In this document: piece after piece, positions 9,743 to 17,304 of the stretch | How the letters are laid out: every line of letters begins with the position of its first letter | Position numbering within the stretch: position 1 is the stretch's first letter | Origin: CAYJNO01 sp964371715 | GTDB lineage: Bacteria; Bacillota_I; Bacilli_A; Erysipelotrichales; Erysipelotrichaceae | Reading direction: 5' to 3' | DNA length: 64,000 nt | Assembly: GCA_964371715.1 (NCBI GenBank) | Contig: CAYJNO010000005.1 | Coordinates: forward strand, 16,985 to 80,984 | Made by a program: the position numbers and the translations under genes | The notes under the pieces: model-generated | The model's database searches: none | What the model was told of the DNA's origin: nothing | Seen by the model: the letters and a program-made list of their open reading frames with translations, nothing else

Positions 9743-10319
9743 TTAATAGATTTAGAGATAATTCAATCAATTTACCTAAAATCAATAAAATAATAATGGT
9801 TGATATAGTAAAAATACCACCTAAATAAATTCCTATAAATAAGAAAATCATATCTAAAATAAATTTTATTGTTGAAAACTTAAGCTTAAGTTTTTCTGAT
9901 AATGCAATAATCATTGCTTCATAAGCACCTTTTCCAACATCTGCGTAAATGGTTAAAGCAATACCTAAAGCTAAAAATAAATATGAAACTATTAAAAGTA
10001 AGATAGTATCATTACGGTTTTCAATTATCGGGATTATTTCCAGGGCAATATCTACAAATACAGTAATAAATAACGTGACCAAAATTGTTCCAATACCTAA
10101 ATGTTTGTAATTAATAAACATAGTAAATAAAATAAAAAATGAATTAACAAACAAAACAGCATTACCATAAGTAATATTTAAGAGTTTAGAAAGTCCGTCA
10201 AAGAATACAGCCAATGGGTCTGCTCCCCAGCCAAAGTTAATACAAGCAGCAACTCCAAAGGAGATAAATATACACCCAACAAATAACATTACATAATTTT
10301 TAAATTTAACTTTTACCAT
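9726..10319 (-). CDS. YczE/YyaS-like integral membrane protein
   Basis: This 197-residue hydrophobic protein has about five transmembrane segments. The N-terminal region reads FISFGVAACINFGWGADPLAVFFDGLS, characteristic of the YczE/YyaS/YitT-like family (a conserved Gly-rich turn, then a DP-containing loop). A second copy of a similar motif occurs in YADVGKGAYEAMIIALSEK, suggesting an internal repeat. In Bacillus YczE is needed for surfactin production through an unknown mechanism, so no substrate can be assigned. The gene lies just after phoH on the same strand. A perfect 8-bp hairpin covers its ribosome binding site. Confidence 0.8.
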   Translation of the reverse strand: MVKVKFKNYVMLFVGCIFISFGVAACINFGWGADPLAVFFDGLSKLLNITYGNAVLFVNSFFILFTMFINYKHLGIGTILVTLFITVFVDIALEIIPIIENRNDTILLLIVSYLFLALGIALTIYADVGKGAYEAMIIALSEKLKLKFSTIKFILDMIFLFIGIYLGGIFTISTIIILLILGKLIELSLNLLKKASL

Positions 10320-10338
10320 ATATACCTCGAAGGTATAT
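10320..10338 (-). promoter_or_regulatory. Hairpin that hides the ribosome binding site of the YczE-like gene
   Basis: On the minus strand the arms ATATACCT and AGGTATAT pair perfectly (8 bp) around the loop TCG, and the hairpin ends directly before the start ATG. The only Shine-Dalgarno-like bases (GAGGT) sit in the loop and the 3' arm. No T-run follows, so it is not a terminator. Folding in the mRNA would reduce initiation, but whether this is regulated is unknown. Confidence 0.5.
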
Positions 10339-10346
10339 TATAACAC

Positions 10347-11279
10347 TTAAGAGTATTTACTGTAAGCTTTAATGATTTTTTTAACTAATCTATTTCTAAC
10401 AATATCTACATCATCAAAATATGAAAATTTAATTTCATCAATGTTACTTAAAATATCTTGAATAGTGATTAAACCGCTAGTGATATTTCTTGGTAAATCT
10501 ACTTGTGTTGTATCACCATTAATAACAACTCTAGAATTATTTCCCATACGAGTTAAAAACATTTTTAATTGTTCTTTTGTACAGTTTTGAGCTTCGTCTA
10601 AAATTATAAAAGCATTATCTAAAGTGCGTCCACGCATATATGCTAATGGTACAATTTCAATTATTCCTTTTTCCTTTAACTTCATTGTTTTTTCTTTATC
10701 TAAAATATCATATAAAGCATCATAAAGCGGTCTTAAATAAGGATCAACCTTTTCATCTAAATCACCAGGTAAAAAACCAAGTTGTTCCCCTGCTTCGATC
10801 GCTGGTCTTGAAAGAATTATTTTGGAAATTTCATTATTTCTTAAAGATTTAATAGCAGCAGCAATTGCTAAATAAGTTTTACCTGTACCTGCAGGTCCAA
10901 TACCAAATACAATTTCATAGTTTTCAATAGCATTTAAATATTTTGCTTGATTAATTGTTTTTGCTTTAATTGGTTTATTTGTAGAATTATAACAAAATAC
11001 AGGTTGGCTAACTATTTCCTCATAATATGAAATGCCATCAAATTTTAATTCAATAACTTGATCGATAATCTGAAAAGTAATATTAATATTATTCTCAACT
11101 AGCTTTAATAGTTCAATTACAACTTCTGTTGCGATATCACTTTTATCACCTGTAACTATTAAATGATTATTATTATATTCAATTTTTACATTTAACGATT
11201 TTTCTAGTTGATTTAAATTTCTATCTAATATGCCAAATAATAAATTTAAGTTATTGCTGTCTACTCTTAATTTATTCAT
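10347..11279 (-). CDS. phoH: PhoH-family ATPase
   Basis: This 310-residue PhoH/YbeZ-type ATPase carries Walker A GPAGTGKTYLA and Walker B AFIILDEAQN, and ends in the conserved DIVRNRLVKKIIKAY helix. An N-terminal KH-like RNA-binding segment precedes the P-loop domain. In Bacillota the family clusters with YbeY and Era and is thought to act in RNA metabolism and ribosome maturation, though the biochemical role is not settled. Here ybeY is not adjacent. A GGGG site precedes the ATG, and the YczE-like gene follows 27 bases later and is probably co-transcribed. Confidence 0.93.
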   Translation of the reverse strand: MNKLRVDSNNLNLLFGILDRNLNQLEKSLNVKIEYNNNHLIVTGDKSDIATEVVIELLKLVENNINITFQIIDQVIELKFDGISYYEEIVSQPVFCYNSTNKPIKAKTINQAKYLNAIENYEIVFGIGPAGTGKTYLAIAAAIKSLRNNEISKIILSRPAIEAGEQLGFLPGDLDEKVDPYLRPLYDALYDILDKEKTMKLKEKGIIEIVPLAYMRGRTLDNAFIILDEAQNCTKEQLKMFLTRMGNNSRVVINGDTTQVDLPRNITSGLITIQDILSNIDEIKFSYFDDVDIVRNRLVKKIIKAYSKYS

Positions 11280-11345
11280 ATTATTCCCCTTATTTAATCT
11301 AAGAAAACTATATCATAAAATAGATAAAACATAAATTTTATTTGT

Positions 11346-11351
11346 TATAAT
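11346..11351 (+). promoter_or_regulatory. Promoter -10 for pepF
   Basis: A consensus TATAAT lies 26 bases before the pepF start, preceded by TTG in TTTGTTATAAT. No good -35 is visible. Transcription would begin just before the GGAGG site, giving a very short leader. Confidence 0.55.
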
Positions 11352-11371
11352 AAAATAAGATGGAGGTGCAT

Positions 11372-13126
11372 ATGATGTACAATTGGGATTTAAGTAAATT
11401 ATATTGCAGTACAGATAGTAAAGAGTTTAAAGATGATTTAAATAAATTAAAAGAGGCAATCAGTGATTTAGATAAACTATCTACAAACTTAAATAACATG
11501 GAAACTAATGATGCATTAGTTAAATGTTTAAAATTATTAAGTGAATTTAATGTCTTAGTAGAGAAGTTAGGACATTTTGTATCACTTATATTAACAACTG
11601 AAACAACTAATCAAGAAGTTACATCTGTTAGAGGTAATTTATATGAATTATTAAGTGATTCAGCAAAATCAACTGCAGCAATTGAATTATGGATTAAAGA
11701 TTTAGATTTTAACAATATTAACTTTGAAGATAAATATTTAAATGAGCACAAATTCTATTTAAATGAAATAAAAGAAAATGGTCGTTACTTATTAAGTGAA
11801 GATATTGAAGCAATTATTGCAAAGTTAGTATTAAACGCATCAAATAAATGGTCAGATTTACAAGAGTATCTAACATCAACTTTAAGCATAGAAATTGATG
11901 GAAAAGAATATAATCTACCAAGTGTTCGTAATATGGCATATGATTCTGATCCAAGTGTTAGAAAAAAAGCATATGAAGCTGAAATTGCGGCTTATGATAA
12001 AATTAAAGATCCTTTAGCATTTGCTTTAAATAGTATTAAAGGTGAAGCGATAAGTATTAGTAAACTAAGAAGCTATGATTCAGTATTAGATATGACATTA
12101 AAAAGTTCAAGATTAAAAAAGGAAACTTTAGATGCGATGTTAGAATCAATGCATAAAGCACTTCCTCATTTTAGAAGATATTTAAAAGCAAAGGCAAAAT
12201 TACTAAATCAACCAAATGGGTTACCATTCTATGATATGTTTGCTCCAATTGGAAGTAGTGAAACTAAATTCACTGTGGAGGAATCAAAAGAATTTCTAGT
12301 AAAAACATATGAAGAAATTGAAGATATTGCAAAAGTTGTAGAAGAAGCATATGATAATAATTGGATAGATTTTTTGCCAAAAAGTGGAAAAGTTGGAGGA
12401 GCTTTTTGTGCTAACTTACCATCAATAAAAGAAAGTCGCATATTAACTAATTTTGATGGTTCATTAAGTTCGGTTATTACATTAGCACATGAACTTGGTC
12501 ATGCATATCATGGTTATTGCATTCAAAATCATCATCCTTTAAATACAGGTTATTCAATGCCAGTAGCTGAAACAGCATCTATTTTTAATGAAACACTAGT
12601 AATGAATAAAGTAATTAAAGAATCAGTTAATGCTGATGAAAAGTTAGCGTTAATTGAAAGCAGTCTGCAAGATTCAACACAAGTAATTGTTGATATTATG
12701 TCACGTTATATTTTTGAAACAAATCTAATCAAAAATCGTGAAACAAGTTTTATGTTTGCTGATGAGTTAAGTAACATGATGATTGAAGCACAAAAAGAAG
12801 CTTATGGTGATGGATTAGATCAAAATCAATTACACCCATATATGTGGATAAATAAAGGTCACTACTATTCAGCTGGTCTAAATTTTTATAATTTCCCATA
12901 TGCATTTGGTTTATTATTTGCGAAAGGACTATATGCTATTTACCAAGAAGAAAAAGAATCATTTATTCCAAAATATAATGAATTATTAAAAGCTACTACA
13001 ATAAGTAATGTAGAAGATGTTGCATTAATTGCTAAAATTGATTTAACAGATACTAAGTTTTGGGATAATAGCTTAAATATAATTATTGAACAAATTGATG
13101 AATTTATTAAATTAGCAAGTAAATAG
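11372..13126 (+). CDS. pepF: Oligoendopeptidase F
   Basis: This is an M3-family zinc metallopeptidase that cleaves short peptides in the cytoplasm. With the start at ATG 11372 the protein has 584 residues, close to the 600 of PepF. The GGAGG at 11362 rules out the ATG at 11360, which overlaps it. The zinc motif HELGH is at about residues 373-377 (LAHELGHAYHGY), with the third ligand Glu expected in ETASIFNETLV. The N-terminal half holds the helical oligopeptidase-F domain. PepF and an M14 peptidase further along suggest active peptide turnover in an organism that feeds on peptides (inference). Confidence 0.95.
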   Translation: MMYNWDLSKLYCSTDSKEFKDDLNKLKEAISDLDKLSTNLNNMETNDALVKCLKLLSEFNVLVEKLGHFVSLILTTETTNQEVTSVRGNLYELLSDSAKSTAAIELWIKDLDFNNINFEDKYLNEHKFYLNEIKENGRYLLSEDIEAIIAKLVLNASNKWSDLQEYLTSTLSIEIDGKEYNLPSVRNMAYDSDPSVRKKAYEAEIAAYDKIKDPLAFALNSIKGEAISISKLRSYDSVLDMTLKSSRLKKETLDAMLESMHKALPHFRRYLKAKAKLLNQPNGLPFYDMFAPIGSSETKFTVEESKEFLVKTYEEIEDIAKVVEEAYDNNWIDFLPKSGKVGGAFCANLPSIKESRILTNFDGSLSSVITLAHELGHAYHGYCIQNHHPLNTGYSMPVAETASIFNETLVMNKVIKESVNADEKLALIESSLQDSTQVIVDIMSRYIFETNLIKNRETSFMFADELSNMMIEAQKEAYGDGLDQNQLHPYMWINKGHYYSAGLNFYNFPYAFGLLFAKGLYAIYQEEKESFIPKYNELLKATTISNVEDVALIAKIDLTDTKFWDNSLNIIIEQIDEFIKLASK

Positions 13127-13191
13127 TTAATAAGTAACAATCTTGATTAAGTATAATTATGCACTTATATAGATTTAAATATGGTATAATA

Positions 13192-13200
13192 TATTATATT
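13192..13200 (+). promoter_or_regulatory. Extended -10 promoter upstream of divIC
   Basis: TGGTATAAT matches the extended -10 consensus (TGnTATAAT). A second TATAAT-like element follows at 13215-13220, nearer to divIC. No clear -35 is seen. Confidence 0.5.
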
Positions 13201-13238
13201 TTAAAGATAATTGTTATAATAACATTAAGGAGATTTAC

Positions 13239-13559
13239 ATGAGTGTTAATGCAAAAAAGAGAAAGCCCAAAAAAATAATAGTATCAGTGATAACACTTGG
13301 ACTATTTGCGGCATCAATATATTTGATTTTAGGAGTAATTGAAGAAGCACAAACAACAATGAAATTAAATCAAGAACTTGAAGAGGTTAATGCAGAATTA
13401 ATTAAATTAAATGAGGAAAATGCAGTATTAGAATCACAAAGAGATAAATTGAATAACCCAAACTATGTTCAATCATATGCTAGAGGTAGTTATATGTTAT
13501 CAAAAGAGGGAGAAATGATCTTCTTTTTACCAGGAACTACACCTGAATCAGAAGAATAA
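13239..13559 (+). CDS. divIC: Septum formation initiator DivIC/FtsB family
   Basis: This small bitopic membrane protein has 106 residues: a basic cytoplasmic tail, one membrane span at about residues 14-33, then a leucine-zipper-like coiled coil (about 38-70, NQELEEVNAELIKLNEENAVLESQRDKL) and the family's PNYVQSYARGSYMLSKEGEMIF segment. DivIC works with DivIB and FtsL in the divisome at mid-cell. In Bacillus divIC follows yabO-yabP-yabQ downstream of mfd. Here it is separated from the mfd block by prs, glmU, phoH and pepF, and the sporulation genes yabP and yabQ are absent. Confidence 0.92.
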   Translation: MSVNAKKRKPKKIIVSVITLGLFAASIYLILGVIEEAQTTMKLNQELEEVNAELIKLNEENAVLESQRDKLNNPNYVQSYARGSYMLSKEGEMIFFLPGTTPESEE

Positions 13560-13565
13560 TAAATT

Positions 13566-13597
13566 AACTATCATGTAAAAGTGATAGTTTTTATTTT
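13566..13597 (+). terminator. Terminator after divIC
   Basis: The arms AACTATCA and TGATAGTT enclose an 8-base loop and are followed by TTTATTTT. Confidence 0.8.
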
Positions 13598-13657
13598 CGC
13601 TTCTTAAAATTATTATTATTATATTAATAAGACTTTTATATGAGGAATGATTTTAAT

Positions 13658-13694
13658 AAGAAAAATCCTAGAAATTTTTAGTTTCTAGGATTTA
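13658..13694 (-). terminator. Terminator after the MATE gene
   Basis: A perfect 12-bp stem (AAATCCTAGAAA / TTTCTAGGATTT) with a 7-base loop lies just past the stop of the minus-strand gene, followed there by a TTTTTCTTATT run. Confidence 0.88.
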
Positions 13695-13699
13695 TGATA

Positions 13700-15085
13700 T
13701 TATTTTGTCTCAAGAGCTTTTTTATACCAATTTTTTTTATTAAAGAAATATAAAGAAAATAATGCACCTAATAGCCAACTTATTAATAATGAATAAGTAT
13801 TTGAAACTGGGTTACCATTAACATGTAATTCAGATTTTGTTAAGTAAGCAAATAAATATGCTAGTGGGACTCTAAAAATAACTGTAGTAAAGATTGATAT
13901 CCACATTGGAGTTATCGCATCTCCACTACCTCTTAAAACAGCCCCAACAGCTTGAGATAAAGATAAAGCTAAATAACCAAAAGAAAGTATTAACATAAAG
14001 TGGTAACTAGTCTCAATTATTTCTTTAGTATCTGTAAATAATGCCATTAGATTTGGACCAAATATAATTAAAACAATTGAAATAATAAAAGAGGTTAAAA
14101 TAGATAATTTAATACCACTTTTTGAGCCACTTAATAATCTATCGAATTGTTTAGCACCAACGTTTTGACCAGCAAATGTTGTAAGTGCATTTGCAAATGA
14201 GAATATTGGCATAATAGCAAAACTATCAACACGCATAACAATAACATTAGCTGTAATATATAATTCTCCAAAGCTATTAACTAGAGCTTGTGTTAAAATC
14301 ATAGCCATTGAGAAAATCATTTGTGTTAATCCAGAAGGCATTCCTAATTTTAATACTTTTGATAATGTCTCTTTATGGATTTTAAAATGTCTTTTTTCTA
14401 AAACAAAGATATCAGTTAAACTTATTAACTTACGATAACATAAAACAGCAGATACAGTATTAGCTATAACTGTTGCTAAAGAAACACCAGCTACTTCCAT
14501 ACCAAGATAACCAACAAATAAAATATCTAATACAATATTAATAACAGTAGAAACCAATAAATATTTTAAGGCACTTATAGAATCTCCAAGACCTCTTAAG
14601 ATACCGCTAAGGATATTAAAATAAGCAAGACCTGCAATTCCCATTGCAAAGATAAATAAATAATCATTTGCCCAATCAATTAATGATTCAGGTGTTCCAA
14701 GAAGTTCTAATAAAGGTCTAATACCAAAGAATCCTAAAGCCATAATAAGTAATGAAGAAAAAAAGGTTAATGTAATACAGTTACCAATAGTAACAGCTAA
14801 ACCTTCTTTGTCTTTAGCACCAAAATATTGGGCAACAAGTACTGTAACCCCTACTGATATTCCAATAAAGAATACTAAAGCTAAATTAAAAATAGGACCT
14901 GCGCTACCTACAGATGCTAAAGCATTATCTCCCACATAATGACCTACTACAATACTATCGACAGTACTATATAATTGTTGTGCAAAATTCCCGATTAATA
15001 AAGGAATTGAAAATAGTAAAATGTTCTTCCATGGTTCACCTTTAGTCATATCTATAGGTGACATGATACGTTTAAATAATGTCAT
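13700..15085 (-). CDS. MATE family efflux transporter
   Basis: This 461-residue protein has about 12 predicted membrane segments arranged as two homologous halves. The start MTLFKRIMSPIDMTKGEPWKNILLFSIPLLIGNFAQQLY is typical of the DinF/NorM-type multidrug and toxin extrusion family in Bacillota, as is the D-IVVGHYVG-ALASVGS stretch. Members use a sodium or proton gradient to export cationic drugs or metabolites. The substrate cannot be told from sequence. The gene is transcribed away from asnA, with a short divergent promoter region between them, and ends at its own terminator. Confidence 0.93.
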   Translation of the reverse strand: MTLFKRIMSPIDMTKGEPWKNILLFSIPLLIGNFAQQLYSTVDSIVVGHYVGDNALASVGSAGPIFNLALVFFIGISVGVTVLVAQYFGAKDKEGLAVTIGNCITLTFFSSLLIMALGFFGIRPLLELLGTPESLIDWANDYLFIFAMGIAGLAYFNILSGILRGLGDSISALKYLLVSTVINIVLDILFVGYLGMEVAGVSLATVIANTVSAVLCYRKLISLTDIFVLEKRHFKIHKETLSKVLKLGMPSGLTQMIFSMAMILTQALVNSFGELYITANVIVMRVDSFAIMPIFSFANALTTFAGQNVGAKQFDRLLSGSKSGIKLSILTSFIISIVLIIFGPNLMALFTDTKEIIETSYHFMLILSFGYLALSLSQAVGAVLRGSGDAITPMWISIFTTVIFRVPLAYLFAYLTKSELHVNGNPVSNTYSLLISWLLGALFSLYFFNKKNWYKKALETK

Positions 15086-15139
15086 ACATAACCCTCAAGC
15101 TTTCTAATCTATTTTAACATATCGATATGATTAAATCTA

Positions 15140-15169
15140 TTGCCTGTATACATAAAAAAAGTGTAGAAT
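15140..15169 (+). promoter_or_regulatory. Promoter of asnA
   Basis: TTGCCT (15140-15145) and TAGAAT (15164-15169) are separated by 18 bases, a SigA-like promoter. It lies inside an in-frame extension upstream of asnA, which supports the later start codon. Confidence 0.65.
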
Positions 15170-15192
15170 ATATTACAAAGGGGGAATTATTA

Positions 15193-16194
15193 ATGCTAAT
15201 ATTACCAAAAGAATATGAACCAAAATTAAATTTAATAGATACGCAAAAAGCAATAAAATTATTAAAAGATGTATTTGAAAAAACACTAGCTGAAGAATTA
15301 AATTTAATCAGAGTATCTGCCCCACTTTATGTTTCTAAAAAAAGTGGACTAAATGATCATTTGAACGGTTATGAAAGACCAGTTGTATTTGATATTAAAG
15401 ATTTAGATCAAGTTGTAGAAGTAGTGCAATCGCTTGCTAAATGGAAAAGATCAGCCTTAAAAAAATATGGTTTTAATACCTATGAAGGACTATATACTGA
15501 TATGAATGCCATTAGAAGAGATGAAATATTAGATAATTTACATTCATCGTATGTTGATCAATGGGACTTTGAGTTAATCATTAATGATGATAATCGTAAT
15601 ATGGAATACTTAAAAGCAATGGTTACTAAAATCGTTAAAGCATTAAAAAATAGTGAAGATTTAATATTGAACATATATCCTAATTTGAATAGAATTTTTG
15701 ATAAAGAAATTCATTTTATAAGTACTGAAGAATTGTTAAATAAATACCCTAACTTAAATAGTAAAGAACGAGAAGATGCGATATGTAAAGAGTATGGATT
15801 AGTCTTTATTTCTCAAATTGGAGATAAACTTTCAAATAATGAAAAACATGATGGCAGAGCATTTGATTACGATGATTGGAGTTTAAATGGAGATTTAATG
15901 GTTTGGTATCCAACTTTAAATCGTGCAGTTGAATTATCAAGTATGGGAATTAGAGTTAATAAAGAAGCATTATTAGCTCAAGCTGTAAAAGCTAATGTAA
16001 TAGAAGATAGTTTTAAAACATATCATAAAGATGTTTTAAACAATAAATTACCATTAACATTTGGTGGTGGTATTGGACAATCTAGATTATCAATGGTAAT
16101 GCTAGATAAAGCACATATTGGGGAAGTACAAGCTTCTTTATGGTCTAAATCGATGGTTAAAGAGTGCGCAGCAAATAAAATATATCTATTATAA
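15193..16194 (+). CDS. asnA: Aspartate--ammonia ligase (ammonia-dependent asparagine synthetase A)
   Basis: AsnA makes asparagine from aspartate, ammonia and ATP and has a class II aminoacyl-tRNA-synthetase fold. Starting at ATG 15193, after a GGGGG site, gives 333 residues, close to the roughly 330 of known AsnA. The earlier ATG at 15127 precedes the promoter. Recognisable segments are the N-terminal LNLIRVSAPLYVSKKSGLNDHLNGYERPV, the central SSYVDQWDFE (with conserved Asp, Gln and Trp), GRAFDYDDW, and the C-terminal class II motif 3-like FGGGIGQSRLSMVML. It stands alone between two terminators. Confidence 0.96.
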   Translation: MLILPKEYEPKLNLIDTQKAIKLLKDVFEKTLAEELNLIRVSAPLYVSKKSGLNDHLNGYERPVVFDIKDLDQVVEVVQSLAKWKRSALKKYGFNTYEGLYTDMNAIRRDEILDNLHSSYVDQWDFELIINDDNRNMEYLKAMVTKIVKALKNSEDLILNIYPNLNRIFDKEIHFISTEELLNKYPNLNSKEREDAICKEYGLVFISQIGDKLSNNEKHDGRAFDYDDWSLNGDLMVWYPTLNRAVELSSMGIRVNKEALLAQAVKANVIEDSFKTYHKDVLNNKLPLTFGGGIGQSRLSMVMLDKAHIGEVQASLWSKSMVKECAANKIYLL

Positions 16195-16195
16195 A

Positions 16196-16232
16196 AAAAA
16201 GAACTTCAATTTAAATTTGAAGTTCTTTAATT
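16196..16232. terminator. Bidirectional terminator between asnA and the glycerophosphodiesterase gene
   Basis: The 11-bp arms AAGAACTTCAA (16199-16209) and TTGAAGTTCTT (16217-16227) surround a 7-base loop. An A-run lies on the left and a T-run on the right, so it serves both convergent genes. Confidence 0.9.
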
Positions 16233-16237
16233 TTTTA

Positions 16238-17170
16238 TTAGTATCCTAATTCCTCTAATAATGGAATCAATAAGTCTGGTCTATCAGTAATGATACCATC
16301 AGCATTAGCTTCAATGCATAGCATCATTTCATCAATTTCATTTACTGTCCAGTAGTGAATAAATTTATCATGTCTTTCAATCTTACTTAATAAGTAAGGT
16401 GAAGTTAATGGAATCGAATATTCAGATGTAGGTAATTGGAATCCATGACTTGGGCTATCCATAAAGTAATCAAAGCCAACTAATGAAGCAATGACAAACA
16501 TTAATGAAGTATCAAAGTCGTATGAGTTAATCATATTAGTAGTTTTATTATCGTTAATATATGCAATTACTTCTGGATGGAATGAAGCCATACATGCATA
16601 TTCTTCCATTTCATATTTTGTAATTAATCGCATTAATTCATCTGCAGCTTTAATACCTAAATCACCATCATCTTTAATTTCTACTACATATAAGACATCT
16701 TTGCCGTATTTAATAAACATTTCCTCTAAAGATGCTAATGAAAGTGCATAATCATAACTAGCTAGTTCTTCTTGAGATAAGTTTTTATAAGGCATATTAC
16801 CATCTAAATCGACAAAAAATTGTCCAAAGTTGTGCTCTTTAAGTTCATCGTAAGTATAATCTGCTACTTTACCACTTGCAGTACTTAAATCATCCAATGT
16901 ATTATTGTGGTATGTAACTAAGACATTGTCTTTAGTAAGATGTAAATCAACTTCTAAGACATCTACTCCTAATTCATATGCATAATCTAATGCCATCCAT
17001 GTGTTTTCAGGATTTAATACTTTACCACCACCGTGTGCTATTACTAATGGTGCTTCTCCCTCTTCTACCATAAATGAATTATCATATTTTATATTATCTA
17101 TAGGTATAAATTGTAAAACTACATAAATAAAACCTATAATACATATTGTTAATAATGTTCTTGATTTCAT
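16238..17170 (-). CDS. Membrane-anchored glycerophosphodiester phosphodiesterase
   Basis: GDPD enzymes split glycerophosphodiesters into glycerol 3-phosphate and an alcohol. The 310-residue protein begins with one membrane span (residues 5-23), which would put the TIM-barrel catalytic domain outside the cell. The catalytic signature is AHGGG-NPENT (His46 is the first catalytic His), followed by the metal ligands in VLEVDLHLTKD and the second His in TYHNNTLDDL. C-terminal motifs HYWTVNE and GADGIITDRPD fit the family. Outside the cell it could act on lipid headgroups or on glycerol-phosphate polymers such as teichoic acids (inference). It is monocistronic, with an upstream GGAGG site. Confidence 0.94.
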   Translation of the reverse strand: MKSRTLLTICIIGFIYVVLQFIPIDNIKYDNSFMVEEGEAPLVIAHGGGKVLNPENTWMALDYAYELGVDVLEVDLHLTKDNVLVTYHNNTLDDLSTASGKVADYTYDELKEHNFGQFFVDLDGNMPYKNLSQEELASYDYALSLASLEEMFIKYGKDVLYVVEIKDDGDLGIKAADELMRLITKYEMEEYACMASFHPEVIAYINDNKTTNMINSYDFDTSLMFVIASLVGFDYFMDSPSHGFQLPTSEYSIPLTSPYLLSKIERHDKFIHYWTVNEIDEMMLCIEANADGIITDRPDLLIPLLEELGY

Positions 17171-17304
17171 ATAATCCTCCGTTTCTAAATTTTAACAAAA
17201 CCATACATAATGCACAATATAAACAAGCTAGTTACGTATACTAGATAGGTAGCGGATATAGAAAAAATTAATAAAATATGATATAAATATGTATAGGAGA
17301 AGAT

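Noticed and set aside
13127..13238. Purine or other riboswitch in the pepF-divIC gap or ahead of adenine deaminase
   Set aside because: The gaps are too short and lack the conserved cores; no terminator-antiterminator pair is present.
17228..17244. Palindrome CTAGT-N7-ACTAG upstream of the HTH-propeller gene as an autoregulatory operator
   Set aside because: The arms are only 5 bases and such repeats are expected by chance in AT-rich DNA; no promoter element lies next to it.
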